DNA from: Orientallactaga sibirica
Taxonomy: Eukaryota; Chordata; Mammalia; Rodentia; Dipodidae
Direction of reading: 5' to 3'
DNA: 64,000 bases
NCBI GenBank assembly: GCA_036365145.1
Contig: JAEOAD010002238.1
Coordinates: 1-64,000 of the forward strand
In this document: one piece after another, positions 1-8,820 of the stretch
Layout of the letters: every line of letters begins with the position of its first letter
Numbering within the stretch: the stretch's first letter is position 1
Made by a program: the position numbers and the translations under genes
Notes under the pieces: generated by a model
What the model was told of the DNA's origin: nothing
The model's input: the letters and a program-made list of their open reading frames with translations, nothing else
The model's database searches: none

Positions 1-1980
1 GACACCCCTGCCTTGTTCCTGACCTCAATGGGAATTCCTTCAGTCTCTCCCCATTAAGAATTGGGCTTTAGGTGCTTTATATATAGCCTTTATTATGTTG
101 AGATAAGGGCTGTCCATACCTATTCTCTCCAATGTTTTGATCATGAAGTGATGTTGTATTTTGTCAAAGGCCTTTTCTGCATCTATCGAAATGATCATGT
201 GGTTTTTGTGTTTCAGCTTGTTTATGTGGTGTATTACATTGAGAGATTTCTGTATGTTGAACCACCCCTGCATTCCAGGGATGAAGCCTACTTGATCAAG
301 GTGGATAATGCTTTTGATGTACTGTTGAATTCGGTTTGCAAGAATTTTGTTCAGGATCTTTGCGTCTATGTTCATCAGAGAAATGGGCCTATAATTTTCC
401 TTTCTTGTGGCTTCCCTGCCTGGTTTTGGAATTAGGGTGATACTAGCTTCATAAGAAGAGTTAGGGATCTCTCCCTGTTCTCCTATTGTTCAGCAGAGTT
501 TGAGAAGAATTGGTTTCAGTTCTTCCATGAAGGTTTGGTAGAATTCTCCTGAGAAACCATCTGGTCCTGGGCTCTTCTTTTTGGGGAGGTGTTTGATTAC
601 CTCTTCAATCTTGAAGGGTGTGATGGGTTTGTTTAGGAAATTAATCTGCTCTGGGCTTAGCTTTGGTAGGTGGTATGTGTCTAGGAATTCATCCATTTCC
701 TCCATATTTTCCTGTTTTATGGAGTAGAGGTTTTTAAAATAAGTCCTAATAACTCTTCCTATTTCGCTCATGTCTGTTGTGATCTCTCCCTTTTCATTTC
801 TAATTTTGTTGATTTGAAGTGTTTCTTTTTTCCCCTTGATCAAGTTGGCCAGGGGTGTATCAATTTTGTTAATTTTTTCAAAGAACCAGCTCTTTGTTTC
901 GTCAATTTTCTTAATTGTCCTCTTAGTTTCCAATTCATTAATTTCTGCTCTGATTTTAATTATTTCTTTCTGTCTGGAAATTTTTGGGTTGGCTTCTTCT
1001 AGCCTTTCCAATGCTTTTAGGTGAATGGTCAGGTTATTGATTTGGGATCTTTCTATATTTCTTATGATGGCATTTAGTGCTATGATTTTCCCCCTAAGGA
1101 CTGCCTTCATTGTGTCCCACAAGTTTTGGTATGATGTGTTCTCATTGTCATTGAGTTCTAGAAATTTTGCGATTTCATTCTTTATTTCATCCACAACCTA
1201 TTTGTTGTTTAAAAGTGTGTTGTTCAATTTCCAGGAGGTAGAGGGATTCCTGGTGTACTTTTTGTTGTTAATTTCTAGCATTACAGCATTGTGGTCTGAT
1301 ATCAGGCAGGAAATTACATCAATTTTCTTGAAAGTATGGAGGCAGGCTTTGTGGCCCAGTACATGATCTATTTTAGAGAAGGTTCCATGTGCTGCTGAGA
1401 AGAATGTGTAATCTGTAGATTTTGGGTGGAATGTTCTATATATGTCTGTTAGGTCTAGTTGCTCTATGGTGTTGTTGAGCTCTCTTACTTCTCTATTAAT
1501 TTTCTGTTTGGATGATCTATCCATTGTTGATAGTGGAGTATTGAAGTCCCCGACTATGATGGTGTTGGTGTTTATTTCTGTTTTGTTGCCAAGTAGATTT
1601 TGCTTTATGAATTGTGGTGCACCTGTGTTTGGTGCATAGATATTGATGATTGTGATGTCCTCTTGTTGGATTGTTCCCTTGATAAGTAAGAAGTGGCCTT
1701 CTTTGTCTTTTTTGGTTAATTTTGGTTTGAAGTCTATTTTATCTGATATAAGTATAGCTACGACTGCTTTTTTCGTATTTGTGTTTGCTTGGAATATCAT
1801 TTTCCACCATTTCACCCTAAGGAGGTGTCTGTCTTTAGTGGTGAGGTGGGTTTCTTGAAGACAGCAGATTGAGGGGTCCAGTTTTCTGATCCACCCTGTT
1901 AGCTTATGTCTTTTGATGGGTGAATTGAGGCCATTAATGTTCAGAGATATTAGTTTGAGGTTTGATTTAATACCTGCCAT
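1..1980 (-). pseudogene. L1-A ORF2 (endonuclease plus partial reverse transcriptase), disrupted
   Basis: ORF2p nicks target DNA and reverse-transcribes L1 RNA there. The ATG is at 1980 (complement). Codons 1-260 form a complete APE-type endonuclease with N14, E43, Y115, D145, N147, D205 and the S228-D229-H230 triad all in place. In-frame TAG at 1198-1200 replaces the tryptophan just after the endonuclease (LLNNK-stop-VVDEIKNE). The same frame continues through the linker to a second stop, TGA, at 490-492 (after LLKLC). It continues again through the first RT motifs ([16 protein letters not shown], about 150-215). A small deletion near 50 shifts the frame before RSGTRQGC. The C-terminal half lies outside the window. 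Confidence 0.95.
1744..1746 (-). other. ORF2 codon 79 in L1-A, intact serine (comparison site)
   Basis: The codon is TCA (Ser79) here. The equivalent codon is TAG in the L1 copies at 9055-9057 and 34224-34226. It is listed as the reference state for the shared nonsense codon. Confidence 0.9.
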
Positions 1981-2035
1981 CTTGTGGTGGGTTGTGGTCT
2001 TTGTGTTTTTTTTTTTTTTTTTGGAGGGTAAGGGG

Positions 2036-3228
2036 TTAATGTGGACTGCTTCTTGAGGGCTCTTGAGATTGGTTATTTGTTTCTTCTGTGTGGAGAATTC
2101 CCTGAAGTACTTTCTGTAGGTTTGGCTTTGTGTTCATATATTTGTAGAGATGAGTTTTATCATGGAATGTTTTTCTTTCACCATCTATTATGAGGGATGC
2201 TTTTGCTGGATAGAGTAGTTGTGGCTGTAAACCATGGGTTTTTAGAGTTTTCAGTGTTCCATTCCAGGCCCTTCTGGCTTTTAGGGTTTCCATTGAGAAA
2301 TCTGAGGTAATTCTAATGGGGTTCCCTTTATATGTAATGTGTTGTTTTTCCCTGGCTGCTTTTAGGATTTTCTCTTTGTGTTTGATGTTTAGAGTCTTAA
2401 AGATAATGTGTCTCGGAGAATTTCTCCTTTGGTCCAGTCTGTTTGGAGTTCTTGTAGCTTCTTGTAGCTTGATGGGATTTTCTCTTGAGAGAGTGGGAAA
2501 GTTTTCTTCAATTATTTTGTTGAATAAGCTTTCCATTCCTTTAGTCTGTGTTTCTTCCCCCTCTGGTATACCCATGATCCTAATGTTTGGACACTTCAGG
2601 GTATCCCACATTTCCCTCATGTTCTGTTCACAATAATTTTTGAACTTGTTGAAGTTTCTGGACTCACGAACTGTTTCTTCTGTTTTGTCTTCCAGTTCTG
2701 AGTTTCTATCCTCTACTTGGCTGACTCTATTCTTAAGAGCTTCTATAGAGGTTTGGGTTTGTTCAATTTGGTTCATATTTTCTACTGTTTTTTTTTATGT
2801 ATAGTTTCCATCCCTCTGTCTAGTTCCCTTTTCACGTCATTTTCTGACCTCTTAATGCTTCTTGGAGTTCATCCTTGCATTTTTTTTATGTCTTCATTGA
2901 ACTTAGCCATCTGGTTATTGAGGACTTCTTTTTTTTCACTCTCCTTCAGCTCATTTAACTGTTTTTGGAATCCTTCCTGGTTCTTTTCTATGAGGTCTAA
3001 TCTAGCAAGGATAACATTCATACAATTATTGGCTCTTTGTTGACTTTCTGAAAGTTGTGCTATTTGCTTGGCCAGGGTTGTATAGCTTGTCTCTTCATTT
3101 TGGGGTTCTAACTTTAATGTCTCTTCTATGATTTGCTTCGAGACATCCATTGTAGGACTGGATAGTGTAGCTTGATTTACTTGTATCTGGTTTTTCATGC
3201 TATTCCTTTTTTGCTGTGATCTGCGCAT
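2036..3228 (-). pseudogene. L1-A ORF1 (RNA-binding chaperone), frameshifted
   Basis: ORF1p is the trimeric RNA-binding protein that coats L1 RNA. The N-terminal segment (3228-2869) contains a heptad-rich coiled coil (AQLSESQQRANNCMNVILAR and on). It ends early through a frameshift near 2870-2880 in an A/T-rich run. The other frame resumes by 2776 (MNQIEQTQTSIEALKNRVSQ) and carries the rest of the coiled coil, the RRM-like core (PNIRIMGIPEGEE) and the C-terminal domain (SPRHIIFKTLNIKHKEKILKA) to a stop at 2036-2038. The physical ATG is at 3228, just inside a GTG-ATG pair. Confidence 0.93.
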
Positions 3229-3380
3229 CACCCCAGTTCAGAGACACTGGCTCAGTGGGATCTGTCTTGTGATGGCACAGGGAATGGGTGGGGCTTGACC
3301 TGCGGTGTGGCTGCACAGGTTCCAGGCAGGTGATATGGCTCCACAGGCCCAGGGCACCTGCCTGAGATGGTGCACCGGGG

Positions 3381-4065
3381 GCTCTGGCCGGGGAGCCAGA
3401 AGTGGGACAAATATGTCTTGCTCAGTGGATCCACAGACCCAAGCACCTGGCTGCAATGGCGAGCTCAGGGGCTCTGGCCAGGGAGCAGGAAGTGGGACGA
3501 ATCTCTCTCACTCAGCAGATCCACAGACTCAGGCACCCCACTGCAATGGCTCACTCAGGGGCTTTGGCTGGGGAGCAGGACTTGGGACAAATCTGTCTCA
3601 CTTGTTGGATCCACAGCCCCAGACCCCTAACTGTATTGCCACGCCCAGGGGCTCTGGCTGGGAGCAGGAAGTGGGACGAATCTGTTTCACTTGGCAGATC
3701 CACACACCCAAGCTCCCAGCTGCCTTGGCGCACCTAGGAGCTCTGGCCGGGAGCAGGAAGTGGGACGAATCTGTCTCACTCTGTGGACCCAGGCACCTAA
3801 CTGTATTGGCGTGCCCAGAGGCTCTGGCTGGGGAGCAGGAAGTGGGACGAAACTGTCTCACTCTGTGGACCCAGGCACCTAACTGTACTGGTGCGCCCAG
3901 GGGCTCTGGCTGGGATCAGGAAGTGGGACTAAACTGTCTCACTCTGTGGACCCAGGCACCTAACTGTATTGGCGTGCCCAGGGGCTCTGGCCGGGGAAGT
4001 GGGGTGGATCTAGCTCACTCGGTGGGTCCACAGACCTGGGGACCTGGCTGCAATGGTGCTCCGTT
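3381..4065 (-). repeat. L1-A 5'UTR tandem monomers (about 8 units of 81-90 bp)
   Basis: Plus-strand anchor GCTCTGGCC/GCTCTGGCT recurs at 3381, 3471, 3561, 3651, 3740, 3821, 3903 and 3984, a spacing of 90, 90, 90, 89, 81, 82 and 81. Each unit also has AGTGGGAC and a GGATCCACAGACCCAGGCACC-like block. The array is GC-rich and lies between the leader and ORF1. By analogy with mouse A, TF and GF monomers it probably acts as a promoter; that role is inferred. The period, mostly a multiple of three, leaves a 316-codon open frame on the opposite strand (3305-4255), which I regard as fortuitous. Confidence 0.9.
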
Positions 4066-4312
4066 TCTGGCTGGCCAGGGGCCTCAGGCAGGTCCAGCGG
4101 GACCTTTCAGGCAGTGGCACCTGCCAAGAGCTTGGGAATCAGTGGTTTCCTTATATTGCAAATCCACCTCCACCCTCTGGAAGCATGCGGGAGCCCGCAA
4201 ACCCTTTAAAAAGGACCCTTTAACCTTAAGTATTCTTCTCCTTTCTTCCCCATGAAGTGAGGCGAGGTTAGGTAGCTGCCATCCTGACCGGAAGTCTCCT
4301 GAGAGGCTATTT
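4066..4312 (-). promoter_or_regulatory. L1-A 5' leader with YY1-like site
   Basis: This outermost unique leader is shared with the copy starting at 6566: both have TAACCTCGCCTCAC downstream of an ATGGC core, and later AAAGGGTTTG and CCACTGATTCCC. The complement reads CAGGATGGCAG at about 4277-4287, which resembles the YY1 element at the start of human L1 (established for human; inferred here). Confidence 0.65.
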
Positions 4313-4315
4313 ACT

Positions 4316-4348
4316 CACCCATTCTCTGTCTCTCAAAAAAAAAAAGCA
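4316..4348 (+). mobile_element. tRNA-SINE 3' tail fragment
   Basis: CCCATTCTCTGTCTCTC followed by an A-run matches the tails of the tRNA-derived SINEs in this window. It abuts the 5' end of L1-A, so L1-A probably inserted into or beside a SINE. Confidence 0.55.
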
Positions 4349-4354
4349 ACAAGG

Positions 4355-4552
4355 AGGGATGAGGAGATGGCTCAGTGGTTAAGGCTTTTGCCTTTAAACC
4401 CTCAAGACTTGGGTTCAAATCCTCAGTACCCTGGTAATGCCAGGTGCACAAAGTGGCTATGGGACCTGGTGTGCCCATGCTCATTCATATTCCACTCCCT
4501 CTTCCTATCCTTCTCTCTCTCTCTCCTTGATTATAAATAAATAAAATGTTTT
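4355..4552 (+). mobile_element. tRNA-derived SINE
   Basis: Head GATGAGGAGATGGCTCAGTGG (box A-like), box B-like GGTTCAAATCC, CT-rich tract and an AAATAAATAAAATG tail. The body is diverged. Confidence 0.85.
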
Positions 4553-4723
4553 TAAAAGCCAAATGATGAGACATGGTCCTTTCATCTCACGATTTCTACC
4601 TAGGATCCTTTGAGGCTCAAACATCTCAAATGTCTAAAATGATAAAAATTTTAGTGGATATGGAAGAAAATGATCAATTGGAAAAAGTGCTGTCACATTG
4701 TACACATTGAAAGAGTTCTATTA

Positions 4724-4926
4724 GGACTGGAGAGATGGCTTAGCAGTTAATGCACTTGCCTGTGAAGCCTAAGGACCCAGGCTTGATTCCCTAGGACCCA
4801 CGGAAGCCAGATGAGCAAGGTTATGCATGTGTCTGGAGTTTGTTTGCAGTGGCTGGAGGACCAAACATGCTCATTTCTTATTTACCTACCTCCTTCTCTC
4901 AAATAAATAAAGAAAAGAAAAGAAAA
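4724..4926 (+). mobile_element. tRNA-derived SINE, short form
   Basis: GGACTGGAGAGATGGCTTAG head, GGCTTGATTCCC box B-like, TTTGCAGTGGCTGGAGG body and a CTCAAATAAATAAAG tail. Confidence 0.9.
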
Positions 4927-5309
4927 AATGGAAAGAGTTCTGTTAGTGAACATGTGGATGCTGTTGTGTTCCAGTGTGCACATATGTGTGGTGTGTGGTG
5001 TTGGAGGAATATTCATGATAGTAACGTGTGATTACCTTGAGAATTCACCATAGCTTTCAATATCCTGAAAAAGCAGATTAGTAGAACCTATCTGTCCCTC
5101 CTCCTTGTTTTCTTTCTGCAACAAAGAGTATTCTGAAGTTTCCTTCCTACTACAATCCTTTTCTAAAGAAAAAATTATTTATTATATACTAATTAATTAT
5201 TTAATAGTTAATATTTTTTGGCTTACATGGGTGCTGGGAAATCAATTCTGAGTCAGGCTTTTCAGGCAAGCACCTTAACTGTTAAGCTGGCTCTCAAGCC
5301 CTTTTCCCC
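4927..5309. other. Stretch without recognised features
   Basis: AT-rich, mostly unique-looking sequence with a weak SINE-like remnant near 5220-5300 (GCTTACATGGGTGCTGGG, CACCTTAACTG). There is no supportable gene. Confidence 0.5.
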
Positions 5310-5412
5310 CTTTTTGCTTTTTCAAGGTAGAGTTTCACTCTAGCCCAAAAAGACCTGGGATTCACTACGTAGTCTCAGGGTGGCCTTGAAATCACAGCCA
5401 TGATCCTCCTGG
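5310..5412 (-). mobile_element. B1-like SINE fragment
   Basis: CAAGGTAGAGTTTCACTCTAGCCC, ATTCACTACGTAGTCTCAGG and TGGCCTTGAAATCACAGCC form the complement of the B1 3' half. Confidence 0.8.
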
Positions 5413-5806
5413 AGAGAGTCACAGTTGGTGAAACATGGAAAAATTTGATAAACACAAAAGTCCCAGTTTACATTCTCGGTGGGAAAATCATTGCAGGAAT
5501 CCAATTGCAAAGAAAGGGGGGGTGGTCTCTATTAGTGGGAGATAAATGGGTCCCCATGTAACTGTGTGCTAGTCTGTGTGGGTCCTTCCACTGTTTATGG
5601 GTTCAAAGACCCAAAAGTCATGTGTTAATGGTCTTTGAACCACTTGGATCTGCCACAGTTGGTGATGTCCTGCATGTTGAGGTCCCACAATGGAGTTAGT
5701 AGCTTTATCAAAGAGGGAGAGAGGCACAATGACTTAATGTGACACCCTCTGCCACATCAGGGTATAACCATGTTCTTGCAATGTTTACTTCCAGAACTAG
5801 GGTTTA
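5413..5806. other. Stretch without recognised features
   Basis: No gene or repeat family was recognised. A G-run lies at about 5515-5522. Confidence 0.4.
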
Positions 5807-5807
5807 T

Positions 5808-5940
5808 TCCTTCCTTCCTTCCTTCCTTCCTTCCTTCCTTCCTTCCTTCCTTCTTTCTTTCCTTCTTTCTTTCCTTCCTTCCTTCCTTTGTTCCTTCCTT
5901 CTTTCCTTTCTTTCTTCCTTGCTTTCTTACTCTCTTTCTT
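5808..5940 (+). repeat. (TTCC)n / TTTC microsatellite
   Basis: About 130 bp of TTCC units grading into imperfect TTCT and TTTC. It directly adjoins the tail side of the minus-strand SINE that follows. Confidence 0.95.
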
Positions 5941-6105
5941 TATGAGAGAGAGAGAAAATGCCAGGGCCTTCAGCCACTGCAAACAAACTACAGACACATG
6001 TGTCACCTTGTGTGCATCTGGCATGAAATGGGTACTGGGGAATTGAACCTGGCTCATTAGGCATCTTGGGCAAATGTATTAACTGCTAAGCCATCTCTGC
6101 AGCCC
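5941..6105 (-). mobile_element. tRNA-derived SINE (minus)
   Basis: GAGAGAGAGAAAATGCCAGG tail side, CAGCCACTGCAAACAAACT body and TAAGCCATCTCTGCAGCCC head complement. Confidence 0.88.
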
Positions 6106-6344
6106 ACATTTCTAATTTTTTTTTGTAATTAACAAAAAAAGACAAGGGGTTTTCTTATAGTGACAGACACTAGACTCATGTCACATGTGATTGACTACAC
6201 CAAATTACCATCAAAATGATTCGCACTGGGCACACATCATTCCAGAATATATATAGGATTTCAGGGGGACAATACAACAGTCTATAAGGCACTATTTTCC
6301 ATGGACTGTTCATGATAAAAAGGTTCACAACCCTTCTTTTTTTA

Positions 6345-6527
6345 AAAAAATATTTATTTGAGAGAGAGAGAGAATGGGCACACCAGGACCTCCAGCCACT
6401 GCAACCAAACTCCAGACACTTGCTCCACCTTGTGCATCTGGCTTTACATGAGTCCTAGGTAATCAATCCTTTGTCCTTTGGCTATGCAGGCAAGCGCCTT
6501 AATTGCCAAGCCATCTCTCCAATCCCC
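6345..6527 (-). mobile_element. tRNA-derived SINE (minus)
   Basis: TATTTATTTGAGAGAGAG tail, CCAGCCACTGCAACCAAACT body and GCCAAGCCATCTCTCCAATC head complement. Confidence 0.9.
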
Positions 6528-6583
6528 ACAACCATTCTTAAGATGAATTTACAAAATGTATATATGGGGGGGGGAGGAGTCCT

Positions 6584-6596
6584 GAAGATGGCGTCC
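6584..6596 (+). promoter_or_regulatory. YY1-like site at the 5' end of L1-B
   Basis: GAAGATGGCGTCC closely matches the YY1 core (AAGATGGCGGC type). In human L1 the equivalent site fixes the transcription start near +1. The position, about 20 nt from the inferred 5' end, fits that role, but function is inferred. Confidence 0.6.
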
Positions 6597-6832
6597 ATGT
6601 AACCTCGCCTCACCTTACAGGGAAGTAAAAGCAAGATTTTTAAGCTTACAAAAGATTTCTTAAAGGGTTTGCTGGCCATTGCATGCTGCCAGAGGGAGGG
6701 GGTGGATGAAAAAACAGGGAATCCACTGATTCCCATGCTCTATGACAGGGGCCACCACTGCTTAGGTTCTCCTGGGCAGGGGTGACCCAAACCACTGGCC
6801 AGACACCTGCCATTACCAGCCAGAGCCCAGCG

Positions 6833-7150
6833 GAACTTGCTGGTCTGAGTGACCGCTTGGATGCCCACAATTACCAGCAGAGCCCGGGGTGGAACTTGTT
6901 GGTCTGAGTGACCGCTCGGACCCCCGGCATTATTGGCCAGAACCCGGGGCCACCCGCCCGGAGGTGCAGCAGAACTTGCTGGTCTTAGTGACTGCTTGGA
7001 CACCCACCATTACCAGCAGAGCCTGGGCCCACCCGCCTGGAGGCATGGCAGAACTTGCTGGTCTGAGTGACCAATTGGAAGCCCGCCATTACTGGCCAGA
7101 GCCTAGGGCCACCCACCCGAAGGCACGGGGAACTTGCCAGTCTGAGTGAC
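6833..7150 (+). repeat. L1-B 5'UTR tandem monomers (about 80 bp, second type)
   Basis: The anchor GAACTTG recurs at 6833, 6892, 6972, 7051 and 7130 (spacing 59, 80, 79, 79), each followed by CTGGTCTGAGTGACC-like and CATTACTGGCCAGAGCC-like blocks. These units do not resemble those of the copies at 1-4315 and 31692-39215, although the leader and the body are related. Confidence 0.85.
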
Positions 7151-7582
7151 TAGTCAGATCCCTCCATCACCTGGCCAGTCCTGGGGAGGTTCTCCTGAGC
7201 CACATCAGATCCCAGGGGCCCTGCCTGACCCTCACCCCAAGTCAGACCCCTCCCTCACTGGCCAGATCCCCATCACTAGTCAGGTGGCCCCTAGCCTGCC
7301 TGACCCCCATCAGTCAGGTGCCACCACTCCCCCTCCCGGGGCAGATCAGGGATCCAGGGAAGTAGGCCAGTGTTCCCACCATACCCTGCCTGAGCTCAAC
7401 TAGGGTGGCTGTGGTCCCCTACCCCTCCCACCTCCATAAGGAACACTGGCCAGCAGGCCAGTGTCCCCCACCCCAGCCTATCAGAACTCCAGGGACTACT
7501 GCCCTGACAATCACCACTGCGCCTCACCCAACACAAGGGCAGCAGGCTAGCATTTCATACACAAGGTTTCTGAACCATTGTG

Positions 7583-8774
7583 ATGGGCAGACTACAGCAA
7601 AAAAGGAATAGCATGAAAAACCAGATGCAAGTGAATCCAGCTAGACTATCCAGTCCTACAAAAGATGTCTCAAATCAAAGCACAGAAGAGACAATAGAAT
7701 CAGAACCCAAAAATGAAGAGACAAGCTATGTAACCCTGGCCAAGCAAATAGCACAACTCTCAGAAACTCAACAAAGAACCAATAACTGTATGAATGTTAT
7801 CCTTGCTAGATTAGACCTAATAGAAAGGAACCAGGAAGGGCTCCAAAGACAGTTAAATGATCTGAAGGAGAATGAAAAAAAAGAGGTCCTCAATAACCAG
7901 CTGGCTAAGTTCAATGAAGACATAAAGAAATGCAAGGATGAACTCCAAGAAGCATTAAGAAAGTCAGAAAATGACACAAAAAGGGAACTAGACAGAGGGA
8001 TGGAAACCATACATTTAAAAAAAAGTAGAAAATATGAACCAAATTGAACAAGCCCAAAACTCTATAGAAGCTCTTAAAAACGGAGTAAGTCAAGAGGAAG
8101 ACAGAAACTCAGAACTGGAAGACAAAACAGAAGAAATAGTTCGTGAGTCCAAAAATTTCAACAAGTTCAAAAATTTTTGAGAACAGAACATGAGGGAAAT
8201 GTGGGACACCCTTAAGCGTCCAAACATTAGGATCATGGGTATACCAGAGGGGGAAGAAACACAGACCAAAGGAATGTAAAGCTTATTCAACTAAATAATT
8301 GAAGAAAACTTCCCCGCTCTGTCAAAAGAAAATCCCATCAAATTACAAGAAGCTAGTAGAACTCCAAACAGACTGAACCAAAGGAGAAATTCTCCAAGAC
8401 ACATTATCTTTAAGACTCTAAACATCAAGCACAAAGAGAAAATCCTAAAAGCAGCCAGGGAAAAACAACACATTACATATAAAGGGAACCCCATTAGAAT
8501 TACCTCAGACATCTCAATGGAAACCCTAAAAGCCAGAATGGCCTGGAATGGAACACTGCAAACTCTAAGAACCCATGGTTTCCAGCCCCAACTACTCTAC
8601 CCAGCAAAAGTATCTCTCGTAATAGATGGTGAAAGAAAAATGTTCCACGATAAAACTCATCTTTACAAATATATGAACACAAAGCCAAACCTACAGAAAG
8701 TACTTCAGGGAATTCTCCACACAGAAGAAACAAATAACCAATCTCAAGAGCCCTCAAGAAGCAGTCCACATTAA
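7583..8774 (+). pseudogene. L1-B ORF1, disrupted
   Basis: The ATG is at 7583 (preceded by an in-frame GTG). The coiled-coil half runs MGRLQQKRNSMKNQM to DRGMETIHLKK, then an A-run near 8018-8028 shifts the frame. The remainder runs from MNQIEQAQNSIEALKN (about 8034). It has three in-frame stops: TGA near 8178 (KNF-stop-EQNMREM), TAA near 8278 and TAA near 8293. It then stays open through the RRM-like PNIRIMGIPEGEE region (about 8222-8262) and the C-terminal domain to TAA at 8772-8774. It is the same length class as L1-A ORF1. Confidence 0.93.
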
Positions 8775-8820
8775 CCCCCCCCCCAAAAAAAACCCCACAA
8801 AGACCACAACCCACCACAAG

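Larger units (their letters stand above)
1..4315 (-). mobile_element. L1-A: 5'-complete LINE-1, minus strand, cut by the left window edge
   Basis: Reading leftwards, this holds a leader with a YY1-like site (about 4066-4312), tandem 5'UTR monomers (3381-4065), ORF1 (3228-2036), a short intergenic spacer (2035-1981) and ORF2 from 1980 to the window edge. The RT finger motif ending in GTRQGC lies at positions 1-40, so the FADD catalytic box, the cysteine-rich C terminus, the 3'UTR and the poly(A) tail are outside the window. Stops and frameshifts in both ORFs make it non-autonomous. It is closely related to the copies at 6566-14010 and 31692-39215. Confidence 0.95.

Noticed and set aside
3381..4065. 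Regular spacing resembling a CRISPR array
   Set aside because: The whole 81-90 bp unit repeats, with no unique spacers, inside an L1 5'UTR in a mammalian genome.
3305..4255. 316-codon plus-strand ORF with repeating GSGWEQEVGRICLT-like units
   Set aside because: It is antisense to the L1-A 5'UTR monomers. The period is mostly a multiple of three, so one open frame is carried through the array. There is no homology or gene context.
5739..6060. Ser/Pro/Phe-rich ORFs (and the Lys/Glu/Gly-rich complement)
   Set aside because: Translation of the TTCC microsatellite plus an adjoining SINE.
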